DNA of 64,000 bases from positions 1-64,000 of the forward strand of contig NZ_FOAZ01000012.1 of the NCBI RefSeq assembly GCF_900109465.1. Reading direction: 5' to 3'. Within the stretch, counting starts at the first letter, position 1, and the number at the start of each line of letters is the position of its first letter. A program made the translations under genes and the position numbers. Below the pieces are notes generated by a model that was not told the DNA's origin, did no database searches, and worked only from the letters and a program-made list of their open reading frames with translations. Of the stretch, positions 18,890 to 27,099 are shown piece by piece. The stretch is from Streptacidiphilus jiangxiensis (GTDB lineage Bacteria > Actinomycetota > Actinomycetes > Streptomycetales > Streptomycetaceae).

Positions 18890-20386
18890 TCAGCTCTGGC
18901 CACCCGCGAGCTTCTCGCGGAGCGCGGCCAGGGCCTCGTCGGTCGCCAGGGCGCCCGAGGTCTCCTCGCTGGAGGAGGAGTACGAGCCACCGGACACGGC
19001 GCCGCCGGTCTCGACAGCGGCACCCTCACCAGCGGCAGCAGCCTCGGCGTCGGCCTCGCGGCTCTTGACGACCTGGGCCTGGTGCTGCTCGAAGCGGGAC
19101 TGCGCCTCGGCGTACTGGCGCTCCCACTCCTCACGCTGCTTCTCGTAGCCGGGCAGCCAGTCGTTCGCCTCGGGGTCGAAGCCCTCCGGGTAGATGTAGT
19201 TGCCCTGGTCGTCGTAGGACGCAGCCATGCCGTAGAGGGTCGGGTCGAACTCGACCGCCATCGGGTCGGCACCGAAGGACTCGTTGGCCTGCTTCAGCGA
19301 GAGGCTGATGCGACGACGCTCGAGGTCGATGTCGATGACCTTGACGAAGATCTCGTCGCCGACCTGGACGACCTGCTCCGGGATCTCCACGTGGCGCTCG
19401 GCCAGCTCGGAGATGTGGACCAGACCCTCGATGCCCTCGTCCACGCGGACGAACGCACCGAACGGAACCAGCTTGGTGACCTTACCCGGGACGACCTGAC
19501 CGATCTGGTGGGTCCGGGCGAACTGCTGCCACGGGTCCTCCTGGGTCGCCTTCAGCGACAGGGAGACGCGCTCGCGGTCCATGTCAACGTCGAGAACCTC
19601 GACGGTGACCTCCTGGCCGACCTCGACAACCTCGGACGGGTGGTCGATGTGCTTCCAGGACAGCTCGGAGACGTGCACCAGGCCGTCGACGCCACCCAGG
19701 TCCACGAAGGCACCGAAGTTGACGATCGAGGAGACGACGCCGGAGCGCACCTGGCCCTTCTGCAGGGTGGTGAGGAAGGTCTGGCGGACCTCGCTCTGGG
19801 TCTGCTCCAGCCAGGCACGGCGGGACAGGACCACGTTGTTGCGGTTCTTGTCCAGCTCGATGATCTTGGCCTCGAGCTCCTTGCCCACGTAGGGCTGGAG
19901 GTCGCGAACGCGGCGCATCTCGACCAGGGAGGCCGGGAGGAAGCCACGGAGGCCGATGTCGAGGATGAGACCACCCTTGACGACCTCGATGACGGTACCG
20001 GTGACGATGCCGTCCTCGTCCTTGATCTTCTCGATCGTGCCCCAGGCGCGCTCGTACTGCGCACGCTTCTTGGACAGGATCAGGCGACCCTCCTTGTCCT
20101 CCTTCTGGAGAACCAGGGCCTCGATGTTGTCGCCGACAGCGACAACCTCGTGCGGGTCGACATCGTGCTTGATCGAAAGCTCGCGGGACGGGATGACGCC
20201 CTCGGTCTTGTAACCGATGTCGAGGAGCACCTCGTCACGGTCGACCTTCACGATGGTGCCTTCGACGATGTCACCATCGTTGAAGTACTTGATGGTCTCG
20301 TCGATCGCGGCGAGGAATGCCTCGGCGTCGCCGATGTCGTTGACCGCAACCTGGGGAGTGGTGGGGGCCTCGGTGCTGCTCGTCAT
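18890..20386 (-). CDS. rpsA: 30S ribosomal protein S1
   Basis: A 498-residue RNA-binding ribosomal protein that helps load mRNA on the 30S subunit. Four S1/OB-fold domains are visible: ~36-105 (DGDIVEGTIVKVDRDEVLLD), ~123-188 (DGIVTGTVIEVVKGGLILDI), ~209-277 (GQVRSGVVSSIVNFGAFVDL), ~294-363 (GQVVPGKVTKLVPFGAFVRV). This is the shorter, four-domain actinobacterial form rather than the six-domain proteobacterial one. The tail is Glu/Gln-rich, then Gly/Ser/Ala-rich and low complexity. Codon use is noticeably tighter and less extreme in GC than in flanking genes, as expected for high expression. Start ATG 20386; a sigma-HrdB-like promoter lies ~190 bp upstream. Confidence 0.97.
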   Translation of the reverse strand: MTSSTEAPTTPQVAVNDIGDAEAFLAAIDETIKYFNDGDIVEGTIVKVDRDEVLLDIGYKTEGVIPSRELSIKHDVDPHEVVAVGDNIEALVLQKEDKEGRLILSKKRAQYERAWGTIEKIKDEDGIVTGTVIEVVKGGLILDIGLRGFLPASLVEMRRVRDLQPYVGKELEAKIIELDKNRNNVVLSRRAWLEQTQSEVRQTFLTTLQKGQVRSGVVSSIVNFGAFVDLGGVDGLVHVSELSWKHIDHPSEVVEVGQEVTVEVLDVDMDRERVSLSLKATQEDPWQQFARTHQIGQVVPGKVTKLVPFGAFVRVDEGIEGLVHISELAERHVEIPEQVVQVGDEIFVKVIDIDLERRRISLSLKQANESFGADPMAVEFDPTLYGMAASYDDQGNYIYPEGFDPEANDWLPGYEKQREEWERQYAEAQSRFEQHQAQVVKSREADAEAAAAGEGAAVETGGAVSGGSYSSSSEETSGALATDEALAALREKLAGGQS

Positions 20387-20723
20387 TAGGAAAGGGGCTC
20401 CGGTACGGACATGAAGTCGTAGGTAATACCACGCCGGGGACCCGTGATCGCTCTACCAAGGACGCCACTTGACGTGCACGCAGAAGAGCCTGAAAGCACA
20501 ACCTGTGGAGTCTTCAACAGATACGAGCGCGACCTGCTCCGTCCGAGGCGCGCAGGCCCGCAGCGCAACTTGTAGCATACGGGGACAGCCATGCACGGTC
20601 AATGCGGAAGCCGCACTGTTGGAACAGCCCGGACGGATGGCGACAAGTCGCCCGAACGGGACATTCCGCTAGGCCACGCGCTGACCTCGTCTACTACGGC
20701 GCCAAGGCTACGCTATCCGGGAC
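20387..20723 (-). promoter_or_regulatory. rpsA leader and divergent promoter region
   Basis: No gene is supported in these 337 bp between rpsA and the divergent methyltransferase. On the minus strand, TTGACC (20597-20602) and TATGCT (20574-20579) are spaced exactly 17 bp, a near-consensus housekeeping promoter. Transcription would begin near 20567, giving a leader of about 180 nt before the S1 start, long enough for translational feedback by S1. I did not identify a specific fold in the leader. Confidence 0.7.
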
Positions 20724-21575
20724 ATGATCGATGACACGCCCCCCGACGACATCCCCTCCACTCCGGACGACGACGCCGAGGCGGTCCGCCGCGAGGCCGG
20801 CGAGGCCGAGAGCAGCCGGGCCAGCCGCAGCTGGTGGGACCGGAACGCCGACGAGTACCAGCTGGAGCACGGAGAGTTCCTGGGCGACGCCCGGTTCACC
20901 TGGTGCCCCGAGGGCCTGGACGAGGCCGACGCGCGGCTGCTCGGCGACCCGTCCGCCCTGCGTGGCGCCCGGGTCCTGGAGATCGGCGCCGGCGCGGCGC
21001 AGTGCTCGCGCTGGCTGGCCGACCAGGGCGCCCTCCCGGTGGCCCTGGACCTCTCCTACCGGATGCTGCAGCACGCCCGCCGGATCGACGAGCAGCTGGA
21101 CCGCGTGACGCCGCCCCTGGTGCAGGCGGACGCCACCGTGCTGCCCTTCGCCGACGGCAGCTTCGACCTGGCCTGCTCCGCCTACGGCGCGGTGCCCTTC
21201 GCAGCGGACACCGCGCGGCTGATGCGGGAGGTGCACCGGGTGCTGAAGCCGGGCTCCCGGTGGGTCTTCTCGGTGACCCACCCGATCCGCTGGGCGTTCC
21301 CGGACGAGCCGGGCGTGGAGGGCCTGACCGCGACCGCCTCGTACTTCGACCGCACGCCCTACGTCGAGCAGGACGAGACCGGCCGGGCCGTCTACGTCGA
21401 GCACCACCGGACCCTGGGCGACCGGGTGCGGGAGCTGGCCGCGGCCGGCTTCCGACTGGTCGACCTGGTCGAGCCGGAGTGGCCCGAGGGGCTCGACTCA
21501 GAGTGGGGCGGCTGGAGCCCCCTGCGCGGCCGCCACATCCCCGGCACCGCGATCTTCGTCTGCGTCCGGGACTGA
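20724..21575 (+). CDS. Class I SAM-dependent methyltransferase
   Basis: A 283-residue methyltransferase with a Rossmann fold. Motif I is VLEIGAGAAQCSRWLADQG, followed by VALDLSYRMLQHAR, the acidic motif II/III region ADATVLPFADGSFDLACSAYG, and the post-motif helix LMREVHRVLKPGSRWVFSV, all typical of UbiE/methyltransferase-11 proteins. The N-terminal 30 residues are acidic and probably disordered. Neighbouring rpsA suggests conserved position but not function. The 3' end overlaps the convergent DUF3068 gene by 78 bp, so the last 25 codons are also antisense coding. Substrate unknown. Confidence 0.9.
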   Translation: MIDDTPPDDIPSTPDDDAEAVRREAGEAESSRASRSWWDRNADEYQLEHGEFLGDARFTWCPEGLDEADARLLGDPSALRGARVLEIGAGAAQCSRWLADQGALPVALDLSYRMLQHARRIDEQLDRVTPPLVQADATVLPFADGSFDLACSAYGAVPFAADTARLMREVHRVLKPGSRWVFSVTHPIRWAFPDEPGVEGLTATASYFDRTPYVEQDETGRAVYVEHHRTLGDRVRELAAAGFRLVDLVEPEWPEGLDSEWGGWSPLRGRHIPGTAIFVCVRD

Positions 21576-22547
21576 CGCCGTCGCCCGGTTGCGCCGCGCC
21601 CGGCCCTCGACCACGAAGGCGAGGGCCAGCGCGGCGACCGCCGCCAGCTCCATCCCGACCGGCAGGTCGTCGTGGAGCAGCAGCAGGAGCGTGCGCTCCT
21701 TCTTGACCAGGGCGACGGTCGCGGCCTCATAGTCGGGGCGGATCCTCACGTCCCCCGAGAAGATCGTCACGGGGGCCAGCCCGGAGCTCGGCGGCATCCG
21801 CAGCTGCTCGTTGTGCAACTCCTCGCCGTTGACCGGGGCGCCGGTGACGGGGTCGACCCAGAACTTGCGCACGGTGGTGTACCAGCGCTGGTAGCCCAGC
21901 TTGTCGATCTGGGCCGGGGTGATCGCGACGCCCTCCGGCATGGCCTTGGGGAAGGGCACCCGGGTCCAGGGGATCGTCTGCTCGAAGTAGTAGACGGTCA
22001 GCCCGTCGAGCGTGGTGGTTCCTTTGTAGTGAATCGGCGCCGAGGCACGGGTCTGCGGGTCGAAGTACTGGTAGTCGTGGGGCTGGGTGTCGAAGGGGAA
22101 CTTGTACTCGATGCCGACCCGACCGAGTGCCTGCCCGTCGACGTTCTCGCCGCAGCAGTGCACGGGCTCCTGGGTGCGGGCGTCGAAGGGGTAGATCTCG
22201 GGGATCGCGGAGAGCATCTTGCCGTCGTTGCCCAGCACGTAGGAGAGCGCGTCCCAGACGACCACGTCGCGGCCGGTGCGGCGCTTCTCGGCCTGCGCGG
22301 CCTGCGCGTCGCCCTTGAGCGTCTCGACGATGGTGACGTGCTGGTGCGGGACGCCGGCCATCCTGCTGTAGTCGATCAGGGTGGCGTCCTTCGCCTCCAG
22401 CACGACGGCCTGGTACTGGTTGTCCGGGACGGCCACGACGTGCGGGTAGACCCACACCCGCAGCATCACGCCGAGCACCGCCAGGAACGCGGCCAGGGCC
22501 ACCAGGACCAGCGCGAGTCGCTGCCGCATGCCGCCGCCCCCGCTCAC
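21498..22547 (-). CDS. DUF3068 (PorA-like) membrane-anchored protein
   Basis: A 349-residue envelope protein of the DUF3068/PorA family. One N-terminal TM (LALVLVALAAFLAVLGVMLRVWV) is followed by a ~270-residue extracytoplasmic domain with conserved pieces such as YFEQTIPWTRV and GYQRWYTTVRKFWVDPVTGAPV, and a second TM near residue 305 (ELAAVAALALAFVV) before a short cytoplasmic tail. The arrangement recalls signal-anchored proteins whose role is unknown; the corynebacterial porin annotation does not transfer. The start is GTG at 22547, overlapping the stop of the small upstream gene (GTGA), so translation is coupled. The 3' end overlaps the methyltransferase gene by 78 bp. Confidence 0.85.
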   Translation of the reverse strand: MSGGGGMRQRLALVLVALAAFLAVLGVMLRVWVYPHVVAVPDNQYQAVVLEAKDATLIDYSRMAGVPHQHVTIVETLKGDAQAAQAEKRRTGRDVVVWDALSYVLGNDGKMLSAIPEIYPFDARTQEPVHCCGENVDGQALGRVGIEYKFPFDTQPHDYQYFDPQTRASAPIHYKGTTTLDGLTVYYFEQTIPWTRVPFPKAMPEGVAITPAQIDKLGYQRWYTTVRKFWVDPVTGAPVNGEELHNEQLRMPPSSGLAPVTIFSGDVRIRPDYEAATVALVKKERTLLLLLHDDLPVGMELAAVAALALAFVVEGRARRNRATASVPDADEDRGAGDVAAAQGAPAAPL

Positions 22548-22678
22548 GGGTGCGCCGGGGCGCTGGTGAGCATGGGCTTGGCCGAGGTCGGCCCGTTCTG
22601 GTCGGCGAGCGGCACGGCGACCAGGCCCACCACCACCGCGACGGCGGCCCCTACGGCCGCGGCGATCAGCGCACGCAC
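22544..22678 (-). CDS. Small membrane protein, SPW_0924-like
   Basis: A 44-residue protein starting RALIAAAVGAAVAVVVGLVA, one transmembrane helix, and ending KPMLTSAPAHP. This composition and the KP-L-T-PAHP tail match my memory of the streptomycete SPW_0924 family of tiny membrane proteins. I place the start at GTG 22678, preceded by GGAGGGAG; an upstream ATG at 22729 would give 61 residues but lacks a ribosome site. The stop overlaps the DUF3068 start by 4 bp, so the two are a coupled pair and may act together in the membrane. No known function. Confidence 0.7.
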   Translation of the reverse strand: MRALIAAAVGAAVAVVVGLVAVPLADQNGPTSAKPMLTSAPAHP

Positions 22679-22764
22679 GTCCCCGCTCCCTCCGCTCGGC
22701 AGAAGTCGCACCGTAGCGCCGCGCGCCACAAATGAGAACAGGTTCTACTCCGCGACGATCGCGA

Positions 22765-23874
22765 TCACCCGGCGACGGCGAGGGCCAACCAGAGCTCCGC
22801 GCGGTCCGCCGTGGCCGCGAGCGAACGGTTCGTCAGCTCCTCGATCCGGGCCAGCCGGTAGCGCACCGTGTTGCGGTGGACGAAGAGCCCCTCCGCCGTG
22901 GCCTGCACCGATCCGTCCGTCTCCAGGTATCGGCGCAGCGTGCCGACGAGATCCGCGCGGTGCTCGCTGTCGAAGCGGACCAGGGGTTCCAGCAGGCGTC
23001 GGCCGAACTGCCGGACGGACGGGTCGCCCTGGGTCGCCAACAGCTCTGCGAGCCGGGGAGCATCAGGGGCTTCACGCCTCCCGCGTTCCAGGGCCTCGCG
23101 GGCGGCGGCACAGCCGGCCCGCAGGCCTCGCACGCCCACACCCGACGGTCCGACGGCGACCTGCGCCTCCGCGCCGTGCAACGGATCCCGGGCCAGCACC
23201 TCACGCAGCTCCACCGCCGTCTCCTCCGCCGACGTCGCCGGTGCCACGACCAGCAGCGCGCCCTCGAACACGGCCCCGACCCGCCGACACGGGAGCGCCG
23301 CGAGCCGGGCCTCGGCCTGACGCCCGGCCGCGGCCCAGGTGCCCAGCACCACCCGGTGCGGTCGGCCGAGATCGACGTCGTGGCAGGCCAACACCCGCTC
23401 CGCGGTGGGCTCGTCGAAGCCGCCGGAGAGCACCTCGGCCAGGACCCGGCCCAGCAACTCGCGGCGGCCCGAGAGGTCCGTCGCCGTCGCCCGCTCCTGC
23501 GCCAACCGCTCGGCGCAGAACCGGACCAGCGCGACAAAGGGCGTTTCGTAGGGGACTTCGAGCACCGGAAGGGCCGACTGCCGGGCGCGGGCGAGCAGGG
23601 CACGCGGCACGCGGTCGTGTCCGAGTCCCGTGCCGAAGCCGACCCCGCCGGCGCGGGCCAGCACCAGCCGATCGACGAAAGCCTCCTGGGCGGCCCGGGA
23701 GCGCAGTCGCAGCCCGGTGGTCAGCACCAGTTCGCCACCGTCCAACCACGGTGTCGGATCAGCGAGTTCGGACGGCACGGCCCAACTGACCGAACGCCCC
23801 GTACCGGACACGTCCGTCAGTGCGCGCAGCCCCAGCCCTCGCTCCGCGAGCAGTTCCCCCAACCGCACCGGCAT
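22765..23874 (-). CDS. PucR family transcriptional regulator
   Basis: A 369-residue regulator. The N-terminal PucR-like ligand domain (residues ~1-120) begins PVRLGELLAERGLGLRALT and includes DGGELVLTTGLRLR. A GGDEF-like middle section follows, and the C-terminal CdaR/PucR helix-turn-helix is clear: LRRYLETDGSVQATAEGLFV then HRNTVRYRLARIEELTNRSL. The ATG at 23874 faces the polyamine ABC operon across 91 bp, so it very likely controls that operon in response to polyamines, GABA or a nitrogen metabolite. A longer frame upstream reads antisense through the ABC gene and is not real. Confidence 0.92.
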   Translation of the reverse strand: MPVRLGELLAERGLGLRALTDVSGTGRSVSWAVPSELADPTPWLDGGELVLTTGLRLRSRAAQEAFVDRLVLARAGGVGFGTGLGHDRVPRALLARARQSALPVLEVPYETPFVALVRFCAERLAQERATATDLSGRRELLGRVLAEVLSGGFDEPTAERVLACHDVDLGRPHRVVLGTWAAAGRQAEARLAALPCRRVGAVFEGALLVVAPATSAEETAVELREVLARDPLHGAEAQVAVGPSGVGVRGLRAGCAAAREALERGRREAPDAPRLAELLATQGDPSVRQFGRRLLEPLVRFDSEHRADLVGTLRRYLETDGSVQATAEGLFVHRNTVRYRLARIEELTNRSLAATADRAELWLALAVAG

Positions 23875-23965
23875 GCTCGCGACTGTACGGCTGCACAATC
23901 CGCGCCCGGAAGACCGTGCCGGAGTCCATGGCCCAATCGAGATCGAATTGCCTAGCTTCCTGGGC

Positions 23966-25006
23966 ATGCATGACGTCATGACGAACACCGATGCGGCCGT
24001 CTCACTCAAGGGCGTCGGCAAGAGCTTCGGCGCGGTGCGCGCGGTGGACGGCGTCGACCTGGACATCCGGCCCGGCGAGTTCTTCTCCATGCTGGGCCCC
24101 TCCGGCTCCGGCAAGACCACCGTGCTGCGCCTGATCGCCGGCTTCGACGAGCCGAGCGAGGGACGGGTCCTGCTCTCGGGCCAGGACGTCACCCGGCTCG
24201 CACCCTTCGACCGCGACGTCAACACCGTGTTCCAGGACTACGCACTCTTCCCGCACCTGTCGGTGCGTCAGAATGTCGAGTACGGGCTGAGGGTGAAGCG
24301 GGTCCCCAAGGCCGAGCGCCGCGAGAGGGCCGAACGGGCCCTGGCCACGGTGCGCTTGGAGGGGCTGGCCGACCGCCGACCTGCGGCGCTCTCCGGCGGT
24401 CAGCGCCAGCGGGTCGCCCTGGCCCGGGCGCTGGTCAACCGGCCCTCGGTGCTGCTGCTCGACGAACCGCTCGGCGCACTCGACCTGAAGCTGCGGCTGG
24501 AGATGCAGCTGGAGCTCAAGCAGATCCAGCGCGAGGCGCGGATCACCTTCGTCTTCGTCACCCACGACCAGGACGAGGCGCTGACCATGAGCGACCGGAT
24601 CGCGGTCTTCAACGCGGGCCGGATCGAGCAGGTCGGCACGCCCGCCGAGGTGTACGAGCGCCCCGCGACGCCCTTCGTCGCGGGATTCGTCGGCACCGCG
24701 AACCTGCTCGCGGGCGACGCGGCGGCCGCGGTCCTCGGCACCGCCGGCCGTCACGCGGTACGTCCGGAACGGATCCGGCTGCTGGCACCGGACGATCCGG
24801 TCGCCCCGGACGAGGTCGCCGCACCCGGCCGGATCGCCGACATCGTCTACGCGGGCGCCCAGACGCGCTTCCTGGTCGACCTGGAGGCGGGCGGGCGGTT
24901 CACCGCAGTGCGCCACAGCCGCGACGAGGAACGCGAGTTCGGCTCCGGCTCCGGGGTGGTCCTCGCCTGGCGCCGCACCCACACGATCGCCCTGAACGAC
25001 GACTGA
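23966..25006 (+). CDS. potA: Polyamine-type ABC transporter ATP-binding protein (PotA-like)
   Basis: A 346-residue ATPase of a spermidine/putrescine-type importer. Walker A is LGPSGSGKTT, the Q-loop lies in NTVFQDYALFPHLSV, the signature is LSGGQRQRVALARAL, Walker B is LLLDEPLGALDLKLR, and the switch His is in FVTHDQDEALTMSDRI. The C-terminal ~80 residues form a TOBE regulatory domain (HAVRPERIRLL). ATG 23966 or 23978 (MTNTDAAV) could start translation; neither has a Shine-Dalgarno sequence, and TAGCTT at 23953-23958 is a possible -10 for a leaderless mRNA. First gene of a four-gene operon; divergent from a PucR regulator. Confidence 0.93.
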   Translation: MHDVMTNTDAAVSLKGVGKSFGAVRAVDGVDLDIRPGEFFSMLGPSGSGKTTVLRLIAGFDEPSEGRVLLSGQDVTRLAPFDRDVNTVFQDYALFPHLSVRQNVEYGLRVKRVPKAERRERAERALATVRLEGLADRRPAALSGGQRQRVALARALVNRPSVLLLDEPLGALDLKLRLEMQLELKQIQREARITFVFVTHDQDEALTMSDRIAVFNAGRIEQVGTPAEVYERPATPFVAGFVGTANLLAGDAAAAVLGTAGRHAVRPERIRLLAPDDPVAPDEVAAPGRIADIVYAGAQTRFLVDLEAGGRFTAVRHSRDEEREFGSGSGVVLAWRRTHTIALNDD

Positions 25007-25039
25007 CCGACGACTGACCGACGAAGGAGAGCACACCGC

Positions 25040-26245
25040 ATGCGCACCCTCCGTTCCCTGGCAGCGCTCGCCGCGACGGCGGCCCTGCTGCTCACCGCCG
25101 CCTGCTCGGCGAAGTCCTCGGACGGGAGAAACTCCCCGACCGGCTTCACGGCACCGAAGATCGCGATGCAGCAGAGCCTCGGCGCCGGCGAGGGCACCGT
25201 CAACATCGTCGCCTGGGCCGGTTACGTCGAGTACGGCCAGGACAGCAAGACCGTCGACTGGGTCACCCCGTTCACCAAGGAGACCGGCTGCAAGGTCAAC
25301 CTCAAGGTCGCGGGCACCTCCGACGAGATGGTCGCGCTGATGAAGACCGGCCAGTACGACACCGTCTCCGCCTCCGGCGACGCCACGCTGCGGCTGATCG
25401 CGAGCGGCGACGTGGCCCCCGTCAACACCAAGCTGGTGCCGAACTACGCCACCATCTACCCCGGCCTGAAGAACCAGCCGTGGAACTCCGTGAACGGCGT
25501 CCCCTACGGCATCCCGCACGGCCGCGGCGCCAACCTGCTCATGTACAACACCACCAAGGTCACCCCCGCGCCGACCAGTTGGAGCGCGGTCTTCGACCCC
25601 GCCTCGCCCTACAAGGGCCACATCACCGCCTACGACGACCCGATCTACATCGCGGACGCGGCGCTGTACCTGATGAAGACCAAGCCGTCGCTGGGCATCA
25701 AGAACCCCTACGCGCTCACCGCCGACCAGCTGAACGCCGCCGTCTCCCTGCTCAAGGCGCAGAAGCAGAACATCAGCGCCTACTGGAGCGACTACACCAA
25801 GGAGCAGGCCGCCTTCGACTCCGGCGACTTCTGGCTCGGCACCACCTGGGAGGTCATCCAGCAGGCCGTCGCCGCCGACAACAAGGTCAAGACCGACGCG
25901 ATCCTGCCGAGCGAGGGCTCGACCGGCTGGTCGGACACCTGGATGATCTCCTCCCACGCCCAGCACCCCAACTGCGCCTACCAGTGGATGAACTACATCG
26001 TCTCGCCGTCGGTCAACGCCCAGGTGGCCGAGTACTTCGGTGAGGCACCCGCCAACTCGCAGGCCTGCGCGTACATCAAGGACAATCCGCAGTTCTGCGC
26101 CGACTACCACGCGGACGACGAGTCGTGGTGGAAGAACGTCTACTACTGGAACACCCCGACGAAGAACTGCGTCGACGGCAGCGGCCAGGACGACTGCACC
26201 GACTACGCCCAGTGGGTCACCGCCTGGAACGAGATCAAGAGCTGA
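25040..26245 (+). CDS. potD: Polyamine-type ABC transporter substrate-binding lipoprotein (PotD-like)
   Basis: A 401-residue extracellular binding lipoprotein. The signal peptide RTLRSLAALAATAALLLTAAC ends in the lipobox LTAAC with Cys23, so it is lipid-anchored. The mature part has the PotD pattern VNIVAWAGYVEYG, YDTVSASGDATLRLIASGDV, GVPYGIPHGRGANLLMYNT and FWLGTTWEVIQQAV. ATG 25040 has GAAGGAGA upstream, 33 bp after potA. It ends in TGATG, overlapping the permease start by one base. The specific ligand (putrescine, spermidine, GABA or other) is not determined by sequence. Confidence 0.93.
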   Translation: MRTLRSLAALAATAALLLTAACSAKSSDGRNSPTGFTAPKIAMQQSLGAGEGTVNIVAWAGYVEYGQDSKTVDWVTPFTKETGCKVNLKVAGTSDEMVALMKTGQYDTVSASGDATLRLIASGDVAPVNTKLVPNYATIYPGLKNQPWNSVNGVPYGIPHGRGANLLMYNTTKVTPAPTSWSAVFDPASPYKGHITAYDDPIYIADAALYLMKTKPSLGIKNPYALTADQLNAAVSLLKAQKQNISAYWSDYTKEQAAFDSGDFWLGTTWEVIQQAVAADNKVKTDAILPSEGSTGWSDTWMISSHAQHPNCAYQWMNYIVSPSVNAQVAEYFGEAPANSQACAYIKDNPQFCADYHADDESWWKNVYYWNTPTKNCVDGSGQDDCTDYAQWVTAWNEIKS

Positions 26246-27099
26246 TGCACCGCTCCCCCGTGCGCAGGCTGGCCGGGGCGCTCCACCGGCGCCCCGGCCT
26301 GCGCCTTTCCGCGCTGCTCTCCGCACCGATGGCGTGGCTCGTGCTCGCCTACCTCGGCTCGCTCGGAGTGCTGCTGATGTCGGCGTTCTGGACCACCAAC
26401 GACTTCACCTCGCAGGTGGAGTACGTGTGGAACACCGACAACTTCGCGAGCGTCATCAGCGACCCGGTCTACCGGACCGTGGCGCTGCGCACGCTCGGCA
26501 TCGCGGTCGGCGTCACCGTCGTCGACGCCGGCCTGGCCCTGCCGATGGCGTTCTACATGGCGCGCGTCGCCCGCCCCGGCAGCCGGCGGCTGCTGCTGGT
26601 CGCGGTCACGGCGCCGCTCTGGGCGGGCTACCTGGTCAAGGCCTACGCGTGGTGGGTGATGCTCAGCCACGGCGGGGTGCTCGACTGGCTGGGCGGGACG
26701 CCGGGCTTCGGCGTGCCGGCGGTGGTGATCACGCTCTCGTACCTGTGGCTGCCGTACATGGTGCTGCCGCTGTACGCCGCGTTCGCCGCCCTGCCGGACA
26801 GCCTGCTGACCGCCTCCGCGGACCTCGGCGCGCGCCCGTGGCGCACGTTCCGGTCGGTGATCCTGCCGCTGGCCAAGCCCGCCCTGCTGGCCGGCTCGAT
26901 CTTCACCTTCTCGCTGAGCCTCGGCGACTACCTCACCGTGCAGATCGTCGGCGGCACGACGCAGATGCTGGGCAACGTCATCGCCTCCGACGTGACCCTC
27001 AACCTGCCGATGGCGGCCGCGGTGTCGTGTGTGCCGGTCCTGCTGATCGTCGGCTACCTGCTGGCCGTGCGCCGCACGGGCGCGCTGGAGAACCTCTGA
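26245..27099 (+). CDS. potB: Polyamine-type ABC transporter permease (PotB-like)
   Basis: A 284-residue inner-membrane permease with six predicted TM segments, beginning near PMAWLVLAYLGSLGVLLMSAF. The ATPase-docking EAA-like loop is ASADLGARPWRTFRSVILPL. It starts at ATG 26245 within the stop codon of the binding-protein gene (TGATG) and ends the same way into the next permease, so the operon is translationally coupled throughout. It pairs with the next permease to form the heterodimeric channel. A longer frame upstream overlaps the binding-protein gene and is not used. Confidence 0.92.
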   Translation: MHRSPVRRLAGALHRRPGLRLSALLSAPMAWLVLAYLGSLGVLLMSAFWTTNDFTSQVEYVWNTDNFASVISDPVYRTVALRTLGIAVGVTVVDAGLALPMAFYMARVARPGSRRLLLVAVTAPLWAGYLVKAYAWWVMLSHGGVLDWLGGTPGFGVPAVVITLSYLWLPYMVLPLYAAFAALPDSLLTASADLGARPWRTFRSVILPLAKPALLAGSIFTFSLSLGDYLTVQIVGGTTQMLGNVIASDVTLNLPMAAAVSCVPVLLIVGYLLAVRRTGALENL

